Below, piece after piece: positions 1-8,937 of a stretch of DNA of 64,000 bases (position 1 is the stretch's first letter; the number at the start of each line of letters is the position of its first letter). The notes under the pieces are model-generated. The model was not told the origin of the DNA and did not search any database. It saw nothing but the letters and a program-made list of their open reading frames with translations. The DNA comes from JBCDLI01 sp038745535 (lineage in GTDB: Bacteria > Pseudomonadota > Alphaproteobacteria > Rhizobiales > Rhizobiaceae). The DNA lies in NCBI GenBank assembly GCA_038745535.1, contig JBCDLI010000008.1:1-64000 (forward strand), in the 5' to 3' direction. A program made the translations under genes and the position numbers.

Positions 1-714
1 AAGTCCGGTTCGGGGGCATTCATGGCAGCTGAGGACCAAGCGGTACGGCTTGCCGAAAGTCTCGTCGGTGTCGCTGACGGAGCGGGCACGAACGCCTCTG
101 CAGTGCTGACCGACATGAACCAACCTCTGGCATCTGCTGCTGGCAATGCGGTGGAGGTTCTCAATGCCGTGCAGTTTCTCACCGGCGAAAAGTGGGAGCC
201 GCGGCTATTGGAGGTAACACTCACACTCGCCACAGAAATGATAATCGTGAGTGGCGTCGAGACCGAAAACAAAAAAGCGCGGGCAAAGGCCGAGAGTGCA
301 CTGGAAAGCGGCAGTGCAGCAGAAGTCTTTGCGAAGATGGTGTCAGCGCTTGGCGGACCTGCTGACTTCGTTGACCGCGCGACAGACTATCTGCCACGAG
401 CCCCCGTCATCGTCGAGGTGCTGAGCGAGGCGCCGGGTTATATTTCGAGCATTGATACCCGTGAGGTGGGTCTCGCTGTGGTGTCGCTCGGCGGGGGCCG
501 TGAACGCGCAGAAGACGCGGTCGACCACAGTGTCGGCCTCACCGACGTCGTAGAACTTGGGACCTCGATCGAGGCCGGCGATGCACTCGCGGTGGTTCAT
601 GCGGCAACTGCCGAAGACGCGGAGAAAGCGGCTTCGGAAATTCGCGCTGCGATCACCCTAGGCGACACGACACCGATCCGCGAAGACGTGATCAAGGCCA
701 GAATTGGCCGCTAG
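1..714 (+). CDS. deoA: Thymidine phosphorylase, C-terminal part (5' end outside window)
   Basis: Phosphorolysis of thymidine to thymine and 2-deoxyribose-1-phosphate (pyrimidine salvage, cytosol). The frame is open from base 1, beginning KSGSGAFM, the usual motif of the family's phosphate/nucleoside-binding region. It is followed by LTDMNQPL and GNAVEVLNA, which match the DeoA/PyNP family, and then the alpha/beta C-terminal domain. About 237 residues are visible, roughly half of a usual protein of about 440 residues. The first in-frame ATG (base 22) is internal, not the start. The next gene is convergent. The family is clear; thymidine versus broader pyrimidine-nucleoside specificity is not settled by this half. 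Confidence 0.9.
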   Translation, partial: KSGSGAFMAAEDQAVRLAESLVGVADGAGTNASAVLTDMNQPLASAAGNAVEVLNAVQFLTGEKWEPRLLEVTLTLATEMIIVSGVETENKKARAKAESALESGSAAEVFAKMVSALGGPADFVDRATDYLPRAPVIVEVLSEAPGYISSIDTREVGLAVVSLGGGRERAEDAVDHSVGLTDVVELGTSIEAGDALAVVHAATAEDAEKAASEIRAAITLGDTTPIREDVIKARIGR

Positions 715-734
715 GCTGCGCTCAAGCTGGATTG

Positions 735-1442
735 TTACCCACCACGCCGCCACATGGTAACTGCACGACCATCGGCAAGTGTGCCGGAGAAATAGTTGAT
801 ACCGTCCCTGTTCATTGTCGCCAGAACGGTGCGACGGTCGGAAGCAAGCAAAGTGAAGGTCGTGTTGTACCCGGTGAAGCTCCGTCCGCCCAAAGACCAA
901 CGTGTGGCAGAGGCAATCGTCGTGCAATTGTTTTGCTTGAGCGGACCCCGTGTCGCCTCTGAGCCCTGAAGGCTCACACCGGCAGAAATCTCAATTGCAC
1001 ACCCGCAATTTGGCGATCCGTCTGTTAGTGTCCAGTTACCATCCAGATCTTGCTCGGATCGAATAGCCTGGCGTGCCAGACCACCGGCAATTGCGCCGCC
1101 CAAACCGCCGCCTATGCGTCCGCCAATCTGCGTTATCGCGTTGCGCCCCACATTCCGCTTTATGTTATTGCCCACGGCATTTTTAGCAAAGTCTGCTCCT
1201 TGCGCGGGCTTCGGTGGCGGTCCCGAAGCCAGTTCGACACTGCACGTCGCGACCGTGGTTTCCGGCGGCTCAATTACCGCTGTCTGCGCAGTCGGTGTAT
1301 CGTCGGTGGCTACCTCGGCAGTTTCAGTTGCAGTCGTTTCCGCTGGCGTCTCAGCATCCGGCGATGCAGTCGTTGTCCCGCCTGTCGACTGGCAAGCAGT
1401 CACGGTCATCAGCAATGCTAACGTCAAAAGTGCGCGTTTCAT
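735..1442 (-). CDS. Inh/Omp19-type protease-inhibitor lipoprotein
   Basis: Predicted outer-membrane or periplasmic lipoprotein of 235 residues. It starts MKRALLTLALLMTVTACQS, a lipobox with Cys18 as the lipidated residue. A Thr/Ala/Glu-rich low-complexity linker follows (about residues 19-65), then a Gly-rich stretch (GGRIGGGLGGAIAGG, around 105-120). The C-terminal domain of about 100 residues begins near DLDGNWTL and resembles the AprI/Inh metalloprotease-inhibitor beta-barrel of Brucella Omp19. The ATG at 1442 was chosen because it sits behind AGGGGGAC-like Shine-Dalgarno sequence and gives a proper lipoprotein signal; the frame continues upstream without a signal. The inhibitor role is inferred from the fold. 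Confidence 0.7.
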   Translation of the reverse strand: MKRALLTLALLMTVTACQSTGGTTTASPDAETPAETTATETAEVATDDTPTAQTAVIEPPETTVATCSVELASGPPPKPAQGADFAKNAVGNNIKRNVGRNAITQIGGRIGGGLGGAIAGGLARQAIRSEQDLDGNWTLTDGSPNCGCAIEISAGVSLQGSEATRGPLKQNNCTTIASATRWSLGGRSFTGYNTTFTLLASDRRTVLATMNRDGINYFSGTLADGRAVTMWRRGG

Positions 1443-1605
1443 TTCTGTCCCCCTTATTATTCTCCTACGTAAACCAACGTCCGCCTCCCTCAAAACCCTA
1501 CCATTGGCCCTACGGAAGTTTTGGCCCTCAAGTCTTAATACCCAAAATTCTGGATATTGAGCGCCGGCATCTCTCCCCGCCATAAAACACGAGGCGGGGA
1601 AGACC

Positions 1606-3339
1606 ATGGAAGACACACTGAAGCTCGAAGTCGGGCTGCACGGCGTATTTGATCTCAAGTGGAGCGACGGCACAAAAATTGTTTTGAAGAGCGCAAAAGG
1701 GCGTGGGCTACTCGCGCTGCTTTTGCTCTCCACTTCACACACGATCGCCAAATCGACGGCGCAAAATACGCTTTGGCAATACTCGACCCTCACTCGTCAG
1801 CAATCAAGCTTAAGGCGCTGCATATGCGAAGTACGCGATGCGCTGGCTCCTCACTTCGACGACGTGATCACCCAGGATAGCTTTCACATTAAGATGAACG
1901 CCGACCGCATTTCGGTCGTGACGAGCGCGTCCGACGGCGAATTGTTGGAAGACCTCAAGGTACCAACAGAGGCGTTCGAGGCTTGGGTGGAAACCGAACG
2001 CCTCAAGCGATCACGGGACGAGGCGAGCGTCGACTACCGGAGCTTGAAGTTTCACAAGCCCGTCATCGCCATCCTCCCCTTCATGACGACTATTGCCGAT
2101 CAAAAGGAAAAATCTTCCGATTTCTCTGTCCAATTCATGCAATTGCTTGCGCGGCTCATCTCAAGGTGGACAGAGATTGAAGTGCTCAACCCGCTCAGCG
2201 TTCAGCGTTTTAAGCCCGGACAATTCGACCTTGTTTATCTGCGGCGGTTTCACGGTGTTACCCATGTGGTTCATGGTGCACTTACACTTTCTGACGCGAA
2301 ACGCTTCGATCTTCAGCTCGATTTGACCGACAGTCAGACCGGTCAGGTGACCGATTGCACATCGGTCAGCGGCAGACGTGACACAGCTCTTTCAGGTCAG
2401 TCGTCAATCGTCAGCGAAATCGCGGCCAAAGTAAATTTTCAACTCGCAGACATATTCTCCCGCAGCAGTCGCGATGACCAAGATCAGCGACTGGAACATA
2501 GTAAGAAATTCGCAGCCGCAGTCGTGAACACCTTGCGTGGTGATGAAGGCGTGTTTCAGGCCGGTGCCGACACCGTGTCTGAAACGCTGGAAGAAAACGA
2601 GTTTCCATCGGATTTCGAGATTGCGTTTGCCAAACAGCGGTGGCGCTCGGTCCTGCAAGGCTGGAATACCCAACTTGCTGACTTCTGTTTGGCAGAGGCC
2701 CGAAGCCGTGTCGCCGACGTGCTTTCCCGCGAACCGCTCAAGCCTGAGGCGTTAGCCATGCATGGGTTCCTGGAGCTTCATGGTGGGGGAGATGTCGATC
2801 ACATTGCAGAAACCGCGCACAAAGCAAAATTTGTGCGCCCCCACTGCCCGTGGTCGTTGTCGATCTCCGGTTTTGCATGCGCTTTACAGGGCGACTTCAA
2901 TCGAGCGCTCCAAAATGCGACAGCGGCAAAGACGAACGCCTCGGTTCTTCCCTACAATTCTCTTTTTGTGACGATGAATGCGTGGGTAGCATTCCTCTGC
3001 GGTGAACACGCCCTCTGCGCAAATCTTACCGCCAATGCGCTAAGGGTAGAGCGTTTCGACCGGCAAGCTCTGATTCTTCGGATCGTTGCATTGATAAACC
3101 TGCGCCGCTTCGAAGAAGCGCGCCGCGCGACCCAAATGTTGCTTGATCGCCATGCGGGTACGACAATCGTTTCAATCCTAACATCAGTTCCAATCTCGCA
3201 TGACGTGGCCGAAAGAATGCTCGGTTCCGCTTTGCGCGAAGCAGAGCTACCGAAAGGAAATCCGCTGCCAATCACGGATTACGCAGTTGGGTTTGCCGAA
3301 AAAGACCCCATTGATACCTACGAGCCAGTCGAAGAATAG
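1606..3339 (+). CDS. SARP-like transcriptional regulator with TPR-like C-terminus
   Basis: 577 residues. The first 100 resemble the winged-helix DNA-binding domain of SARP/OmpR-type activators (LHGVFDLKWSDG, KGRGLLALLLLS, then an arginine-rich recognition-helix region SSLRRCICEVRDAL). A middle region (about 150-300) resembles the adenylate-cyclase-associated/TolB-like segment seen in proteobacterial SARP proteins (PVIAILPFMTT). The C-terminal half is helical with Ala/Leu-rich TPR-like repeats (residues about 350-540). It is probably a cytoplasmic transcription activator. It is divergent from the Inh lipoprotein across 163 bases that may carry its operator. Targets and signal are unknown. Confidence 0.65.
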   Translation: MEDTLKLEVGLHGVFDLKWSDGTKIVLKSAKGRGLLALLLLSTSHTIAKSTAQNTLWQYSTLTRQQSSLRRCICEVRDALAPHFDDVITQDSFHIKMNADRISVVTSASDGELLEDLKVPTEAFEAWVETERLKRSRDEASVDYRSLKFHKPVIAILPFMTTIADQKEKSSDFSVQFMQLLARLISRWTEIEVLNPLSVQRFKPGQFDLVYLRRFHGVTHVVHGALTLSDAKRFDLQLDLTDSQTGQVTDCTSVSGRRDTALSGQSSIVSEIAAKVNFQLADIFSRSSRDDQDQRLEHSKKFAAAVVNTLRGDEGVFQAGADTVSETLEENEFPSDFEIAFAKQRWRSVLQGWNTQLADFCLAEARSRVADVLSREPLKPEALAMHGFLELHGGGDVDHIAETAHKAKFVRPHCPWSLSISGFACALQGDFNRALQNATAAKTNASVLPYNSLFVTMNAWVAFLCGEHALCANLTANALRVERFDRQALILRIVALINLRRFEEARRATQMLLDRHAGTTIVSILTSVPISHDVAERMLGSALREAELPKGNPLPITDYAVGFAEKDPIDTYEPVEE

Positions 3340-3421
3340 CGCAGCACCTGATTTTTCTATTTACATTTACGTAAACGTCATTAGCTCGAAGCTCACTTGA
3401 GGTATGTGAGTTTTTCCGCCG

Positions 3422-3931
3422 ATGAATTTATGGTTCCGCACGCTTTTGACGATACTGTTCGCGCGGTTTCGTCCCCGTCTAGAGGTTATGGAAGAGGGGC
3501 GAATGCGCCTTCGCGTTTGGCCCACCGATCTCGACATAGCCGTGCACATGAACAACGGGCGGTACCTCACAATTGCCGATCTCGGACGCTGGGAGCTTCT
3601 GTTTCGCACCGGCTTCTGGCCAAAGATGCGGGCAAACGGATGGCATCCCGTCGTTGGCACCTCAAAAATCTGGCATCGCCGCTCGCTCATGCCATTCCAG
3701 CCATTTGATCTGACGACGCGTGTGCTCTTTTGGGATGAAAAGTGGATTTATCTCGAGCACCGGTTTGAGGGCGTGGGGGAGCAGGCAGAAAAGCTTTACT
3801 GCCGAATTGTCGTGAAAACCCTATTTCTTAACGGCCGGGAGAAAGTGCCAAGCGCCGAACTTGTTCGGGTCATGGGGTTTGATGGAAAAAGCCCACCAAT
3901 GGATGACGAATTGGTTTCAGCGCTTACATGA
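3422..3931 (+). CDS. Acyl-CoA thioesterase-like protein (4HBT hotdog fold)
   Basis: 169 residues with a short hydrophobic N-terminus (LWFRTLLTILFARF). A hotdog-fold domain follows whose signature is WPTDLDIAVHMNNGRYLTIADLGR, described here in two parts: D-x-N/V-x-H-M-N-N-G-R-Y at about 39-48 and the central helix after it. This HMNNGRY pattern is typical of 4-hydroxybenzoyl-CoA thioesterase relatives such as the THEM6/YbgC-like group. The Asp before the HMNN motif is the usual catalytic or oriented residue. Likely substrate is an acyl-CoA, chain length unknown. The preceding 82-base gap follows the regulator gene, so co-transcription is possible. Confidence 0.75.
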   Translation: MNLWFRTLLTILFARFRPRLEVMEEGRMRLRVWPTDLDIAVHMNNGRYLTIADLGRWELLFRTGFWPKMRANGWHPVVGTSKIWHRRSLMPFQPFDLTTRVLFWDEKWIYLEHRFEGVGEQAEKLYCRIVVKTLFLNGREKVPSAELVRVMGFDGKSPPMDDELVSALT

Positions 3932-3939
3932 TGACCCAA

Positions 3940-4983
3940 TTACATGGGCACAGGGTATTTGCGATAAATCTCTTCGATCTCGCCAAGAACTTCGTCTGAA
4001 AGCGATATGTCCTTCGCGCCGATGCATTCGCGCAGTTGATCCATGGTCGTCGCGCCGATGATAACCGAAGCCATGAACGGTCGTGTGAAGCAGAACGCTA
4101 GGGATAGCTCGGTTGGTGTCATTCCATGGCGTTTCGCGATGTCGATATATGCGTCGAGCGCCGCAGCTTCATGGCCGGTGACCCGACCTCCGAGCGTATT
4201 GTTGATTGATCGGCGCGAGCCGGATGGAACAGTCCCGTCTGCATACTTTCCGGTCAAAAGCCCGGCTGCGAGCGGCGTGTAGGACAACAGACCGACATCT
4301 TCATGGTGCGAGATTTCTGCCAGGTCGGTATCGAAGATGCGATGCATCAGTGAATATTCGTTCTGGATTGACGCGACACGGGGCAGATCCTTCACCTCCG
4401 ACAGTTTGAGGTAATTCATCAAACCCCACGCCGTGTCGTTGGAAAGGCCGAAATGGCGGACTTTGCCCTCATCGACGAGTTTTCCGATTTCGCCGATGAT
4501 CTCCTCCATGTCAGCGCGCGCCTTGGCCTTGTCCTGGCGTTCCGGCGCATAGCCCCAGGTTTGACGAAAATGGTAAGAACCACGGTTTGGCCAGTGCAGT
4601 TGGTAAAGATCAATGTAATCAGTCTGCATCCGCTGGAGTGAACCTTCGCAGCTTTCGCGCACTTTCTTGGCTGAGATTGGATCACCGATTGGTGACGGCC
4701 AGCTGTTTGGCCCCATGACCTTTGTGGCGAGAATGATGTCTGTGCGTTTGCCAGTTTTTGCAAACCAATTGCCGATCATGGTTTCGGTATCGCCCGCGGT
4801 CGTATGCGCCGGTGGCGTGGTGGGATACATCTCAGCTGTGTCGAAAAAATTCACGCCTTGGTCGACGGAATAATCCATCTGCTCAAAGGCCTCGATTTCG
4901 GAGTTCTGCGAGCCCCACGTCATCGTGCCGAGGCAAATTTCTGACACCTTGATCCCTGTGCGGCCAAGTTCATTGAATTTCAT
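3940..4983 (-). CDS. Aldo/keto reductase, Tas-like
   Basis: 347 residues, the size of E. coli Tas. An NADPH-dependent oxidoreductase of the (beta/alpha)8 AKR fold. Visible features: start MKFNELGRTGIKVSEICLGT, FFDTAEMY (catalytic Asp and Tyr), ATKVMG (catalytic Lys), YQLHWPNR (catalytic His), and C-terminal cofactor-binding loop IIGATTMDQL. The ATG at 4983 is preceded by AGGACC; a longer in-frame upstream extension lacks homology. It is convergent with the thioesterase (8 bases between stops) and divergent from the P450 gene, with about 190 bases between them. Physiological substrate unknown; related proteins are broad-range carbonyl reductases. Confidence 0.85.
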   Translation of the reverse strand: MKFNELGRTGIKVSEICLGTMTWGSQNSEIEAFEQMDYSVDQGVNFFDTAEMYPTTPPAHTTAGDTETMIGNWFAKTGKRTDIILATKVMGPNSWPSPIGDPISAKKVRESCEGSLQRMQTDYIDLYQLHWPNRGSYHFRQTWGYAPERQDKAKARADMEEIIGEIGKLVDEGKVRHFGLSNDTAWGLMNYLKLSEVKDLPRVASIQNEYSLMHRIFDTDLAEISHHEDVGLLSYTPLAAGLLTGKYADGTVPSGSRRSINNTLGGRVTGHEAAALDAYIDIAKRHGMTPTELSLAFCFTRPFMASVIIGATTMDQLRECIGAKDISLSDEVLGEIEEIYRKYPVPM

Positions 4984-5173
4984 CTGTCGGGTCCTGAGAA
5001 AAGTTTTTAAATGTGATTTAGCGACTTTGGCGCAGTTAGTTCGCTTGGATCGAACAAACAACATTGCAAAGTGATTTCGGTATTCTTTCTGGGCTCGCTG
5101 AACACGACCAAAATAAACCGGCTGCGGCATGCTGGCCTTTGAAAGATCGCCCCATCGCGCCATAGTGGATATT

Positions 5174-6562
5174 ATGGATATGCAGCCTCGCCACTTCGTG
5201 CCCCCCTATCCCATCCCGCGCGCACGGGACTTGTCGCGTTTGGAAATCGTGCGGACCGTCATGCGCAATCCGCTCGAACTATGGGGTGAACCCTCTTTCA
5301 CACAAAGACATATCACGGCGAAATTTCTAAACGAGACAACGCTGATCGCGAACGATCCAGAGTTGATCCGGCATATTCTGGTCGGCAATGCTAAAAACTA
5401 TCGGATGGCGAGGGTCCGCCAGTTGATCCTTCGGCCTATTCTCCGTGATGGTTTGTTGACGGCCGAAGAAGATGTCTGGAAGCGATCACGCAAAGCAATG
5501 GCTCCGGTCTTCACGCCCAGACACATACACGGCTTTGCAGAGATGATGCGTGACAGCGTCTCGAAATTCATGGAGCGCTACCGGAAGAAGCCTGGCGTGC
5601 ACGATATCAGCACCGACATGACCGAACTCACCTATGATGTTTTGGCCGTGACGCTCTTTTCCGACGAAGTTGCCACCGACGGTATGGATTTCGCTGACGA
5701 TGTGGATCGATTACTGTCGACCATGGGCGCGGTTGATCCGCTCGATCTATTACAAGCGCCCGAATGGGTGCCACGCATTCAGCGCGTTCGCGGTCGTCCC
5801 GTCATGCAGAAATTCCGTGATGTGGTGCGCAAAACGATCGATCAACGTCGCGAAAAGCTAAAAGCGCAGCCCGACAGCGCCGCCAACGATTTCCTCACGC
5901 TGCTTCTCAACGCGGAAGGTGAGCACGGCCTAACCGCCGATGAGATTGAGGATAATCTCATTACCTTCATTGGTGCCGGGCACGAAACGACTGCCCGCGC
6001 GCTTGGGTGGACACTCTACTGCCTCGCAAATGCACCGCACGAACGCGCGCTGATCGAACAGGAAATCGCCGATGTTCTCGCGTTGGATTTGCCGCCCGTG
6101 GAATGGCTGGAAAAGATGCCCAAAACCCGCGCCGCATTCGAAGAAGCGATGCGTCTCTATCCTCCCGCGCCGTCTATCAACCGCATGGCAATCGAAGATG
6201 AAACGGTCACGCTGAGTGACGGCGAGACCTTGGAAATCAAAGCGGGCACGTCTGCGCTCGTGATGCCGTGGACCGTCCATCGTCATCGTTTGCTATGGGA
6301 TGAACCAAACGCATTCGTGCCGTCACGGTTTTGGCCGGAAAACCGCAACACAATCGACAAGTTTCAATATCTGCCATTCGGGGCCGGACCACGTGTTTGT
6401 ATCGGCGCGACCTTTGCATTGCAGGAGGCGGTAATTGCTCTTGCACTGCTCCTCAATGAATTCAGCTTTGAAGCGACACCCGGCCTTAACCCGTGGCCGG
6501 TGCAAAAGCTGACCGTACAGCCGGAAAACGGCCTGCCGATGCGGGTGATTAAGCGTTCATAG
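5174..6562 (+). CDS. Cytochrome P450
   Basis: About 462 residues from the ATG at 5174 (an upstream in-frame ATG at 5129 is possible). Haem-thiolate monooxygenase. The I-helix oxygen-activation motif is AGHETT (about 271-276), the ExxR motif is EEAMR, and the haem-binding loop is FGAGPRVCIG with axial Cys409. There is no N-terminal membrane anchor, so it is a soluble bacterial-type enzyme. No ferredoxin or ferredoxin reductase gene lies nearby, so electrons must come from partners encoded elsewhere. It is divergently transcribed from an aldo/keto reductase, a pairing that may mean shared regulation. Substrate cannot be predicted. Confidence 0.92.
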   Translation: MDMQPRHFVPPYPIPRARDLSRLEIVRTVMRNPLELWGEPSFTQRHITAKFLNETTLIANDPELIRHILVGNAKNYRMARVRQLILRPILRDGLLTAEEDVWKRSRKAMAPVFTPRHIHGFAEMMRDSVSKFMERYRKKPGVHDISTDMTELTYDVLAVTLFSDEVATDGMDFADDVDRLLSTMGAVDPLDLLQAPEWVPRIQRVRGRPVMQKFRDVVRKTIDQRREKLKAQPDSAANDFLTLLLNAEGEHGLTADEIEDNLITFIGAGHETTARALGWTLYCLANAPHERALIEQEIADVLALDLPPVEWLEKMPKTRAAFEEAMRLYPPAPSINRMAIEDETVTLSDGETLEIKAGTSALVMPWTVHRHRLLWDEPNAFVPSRFWPENRNTIDKFQYLPFGAGPRVCIGATFALQEAVIALALLLNEFSFEATPGLNPWPVQKLTVQPENGLPMRVIKRS

Positions 6563-6652
6563 CCCTGGATAGCCGGTTCGCCGGATTGACATTGGTTGGT
6601 CATGCACCCAAACCCCGCCCGACAGATTTGATCGGGTAGGAGAACGACCGGG

Positions 6653-8803
6653 ATGACCACGAAAAACGACCGCTACGGCCTGCAGGTGGATGCAGGTCTT
6701 GATGAATTCCTGACCACGCAGGCGATACCCGGCACAGGCGTCGACGTGGAGACGTTCTGGAAGTCGTTCTCTGAAATCGTTCACGATCTTGCACCGAAAA
6801 ACAAAGCGCTGCTTGAAAAACGCGAAGAGCTTCAGGCCAAAGTAGACGAGTGGCACAAGGCCAACGGCATGCCAGTCGATATGGAGGCCTACAAAACCTT
6901 TTTAAAAGAGATCGGCTATTTGGTGGAAGAAGGCGAGGCGTTTGAGGTCGAGACCGAGAATGTTGATCCTGAGATCGCAGACATCGCAGGCCCGCAGCTC
7001 GTCGTTCCGATCATGAATGCTCGCTTTGCCCTGAACGCTGCAAATGCCCGTTGGGGTTCGCTCTATGATGCGCTTTATGGCACCGATGCGCTGGGCGATC
7101 TGCCCCAAGGCAAAGGCTACGACGAAGAGCGCGGTCAGCGCGTAATCGCCTGGGCCAAAGCGTTCCTCGATAAGTCCGCGCCACTTGCGCAAGGCTCTTG
7201 GGCCGACGTTACGAGCCTATCGGTTGAGGATGGCAAGCTCAAAATTACCACCAATGATGGCGATGCTCAACTGGCCGACGACAGCCAGTTTGCTGGCTAC
7301 GCCGAAAGTGGCGAGTGGAAGCACTACCTCCTGAAAAAGAATGGTCTCGGCATCGAGATTCTGGTCAATCCGAACAACCAGATCGGCTCTACCGACCCTG
7401 CCGGCATCGCGACAGTAAATTTGGAAAGCGCGATCACCGCGATCATGGACTGCGAAGATTCCGTTGCAGCCGTGGACGCCGAAGACAAGACGCTCGTCTA
7501 TACCAACTGGCTCGGCCTGATGCAGGGCGATTTGAAAGAGTCTTTCGAGAAGGGCGGCAAAACTGTCACCCGCGAACTCTACAATGACTTCACCTACACC
7601 GCGCCCGATGGCTCGCCGTTCGAAGTGAAGTGTCGCTCACTGATGCTGGTGCGCAATGTCGGTCACCTGATGACGAACCCGGCAATCCTGTTGAAAGACG
7701 GGTCGGAAATCCCCGAAGGCCTGATGGATGCGATGTGCACGGCATTGATCGCATTGCATGACATTGGCCAAAACGGCCGCCGCAAAAACTCTGCTGAAGG
7801 CTCGATGTATGTCGTAAAGCCGAAGATGCACGGACCGGAAGAGGTCGCCTTTGCTGACGAAATCTTCACCCGTGTTGAACAAGCGCTCGGCATGGCGCCG
7901 AACACCATCAAAATGGGGATCATGGACGAGGAACGCCGCACGACGGTGAACCTGAAAGAATGCATCCGCGCTGCAGCTAAGCGCGTTGTGTTCATCAACA
8001 CCGGCTTCCTCGACCGCACCGGCGATGAGATGCACACCTCAATGCATGCTGGTCCAATGATCCGCAAAGGCGACATGAAGGCGTCTCCGTGGATCAAGGC
8101 CTACGAAGACTGGAACGTGGACATCGGTCTCGAATGCGGACTTCGTGGTCGCGCGCAGATCGGCAAGGGCATGTGGGCCATGCCTGATCTGATGTCTGCG
8201 ATGTTGGAGCAAAAGATCGGCCACCCGAAAGCAGGCGCAAACTGCGCTTGGGTGCCCTCACCAACGGCAGCAACGCTGCACTCTACCCACTATCACGAGG
8301 TGAAGGTCTCTGCCGTACAGGAGACATTGGCCGACCGTGACCGCGCGTCACTCGACGACATTCTGTCCATTCCGGTCGCTGTCCGCCCAAACTGGACGCC
8401 GGAAGACATCCAAGCCGAACTCGACAACAATTGTCAGGGTATTCTCGGCTACGTCGTGCGCTGGGTCGATCAGGGCGTTGGGTGTTCGAAAGTGCCCGAC
8501 ATCAACAATGTCGGTTTGATGGAAGACCGTGCAACGCTGCGGATCTCGTCTCAGCACATGGCGAACTGGTTGCTGCACGGTGTCGTCTCCGAAGAGCAGA
8601 TCGTTGAGACCATGAAGAAGATGGCGAAGGTCGTGGATGAGCAAAACGCTGGTGATCCGGTCTACACGCCGATGGCGCCCGGCTACGATGGCATCGCTTT
8701 TCAAGCAGCCCTTGATCTGGTGTTGAAAGGTCTCGTGCAGCCCGCAGGTTACACCGAGCCTATCCTTCACCAGAAGCGGCTGGAACTAAAAGCAGCGAGC
8801 TAA
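6653..8803 (+). CDS. glcB: Malate synthase G
   Basis: Condenses glyoxylate and acetyl-CoA to malate (glyoxylate/glycolate metabolism, cytosol). At 716 residues it is the length of the monomeric G isoform (about 720), not the shorter A form. Recognisable blocks include the central acidic MDCEDSVAAVDAEDK (about 264-278), MHGPEEVAFADEIF, and the C-terminal HQKRLELKA end. No isocitrate lyase or glycolate oxidase gene is adjacent. It is followed by an orphan TRAP binding-protein gene 135 bases downstream. The start ATG follows CCGGG and the GC-rich leader without a strong ribosome site. Confidence 0.96.
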   Translation: MTTKNDRYGLQVDAGLDEFLTTQAIPGTGVDVETFWKSFSEIVHDLAPKNKALLEKREELQAKVDEWHKANGMPVDMEAYKTFLKEIGYLVEEGEAFEVETENVDPEIADIAGPQLVVPIMNARFALNAANARWGSLYDALYGTDALGDLPQGKGYDEERGQRVIAWAKAFLDKSAPLAQGSWADVTSLSVEDGKLKITTNDGDAQLADDSQFAGYAESGEWKHYLLKKNGLGIEILVNPNNQIGSTDPAGIATVNLESAITAIMDCEDSVAAVDAEDKTLVYTNWLGLMQGDLKESFEKGGKTVTRELYNDFTYTAPDGSPFEVKCRSLMLVRNVGHLMTNPAILLKDGSEIPEGLMDAMCTALIALHDIGQNGRRKNSAEGSMYVVKPKMHGPEEVAFADEIFTRVEQALGMAPNTIKMGIMDEERRTTVNLKECIRAAAKRVVFINTGFLDRTGDEMHTSMHAGPMIRKGDMKASPWIKAYEDWNVDIGLECGLRGRAQIGKGMWAMPDLMSAMLEQKIGHPKAGANCAWVPSPTAATLHSTHYHEVKVSAVQETLADRDRASLDDILSIPVAVRPNWTPEDIQAELDNNCQGILGYVVRWVDQGVGCSKVPDINNVGLMEDRATLRISSQHMANWLLHGVVSEEQIVETMKKMAKVVDEQNAGDPVYTPMAPGYDGIAFQAALDLVLKGLVQPAGYTEPILHQKRLELKAAS

Positions 8804-8837
8804 CCGTCATACCCTTGTCATCAAAATCATTCCCTTA

Positions 8838-8862
8838 GGCGCTAATTGCTGTTGTCAGCGCC
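8838..8862. other. Inverted repeat between glcB and TRAP gene
   Basis: GGCGCT at 8838-8843 and AGCGCC at 8857-8862 can form a 6-bp GC-rich hairpin with a 13-base loop, 35 bases after the glcB stop. No U-run follows, so it is not a standard intrinsic terminator. It may stabilise or attenuate the transcript, or be an operator half-site pair. Confidence 0.3.
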
Positions 8863-8937
8863 GCGCCGTAGGGTCAGTGTGCGTCGGCAATCCGTTGCCA
8901 ACTCTATTGGGTTGTTATGTCTACTGGGAGGAACATC

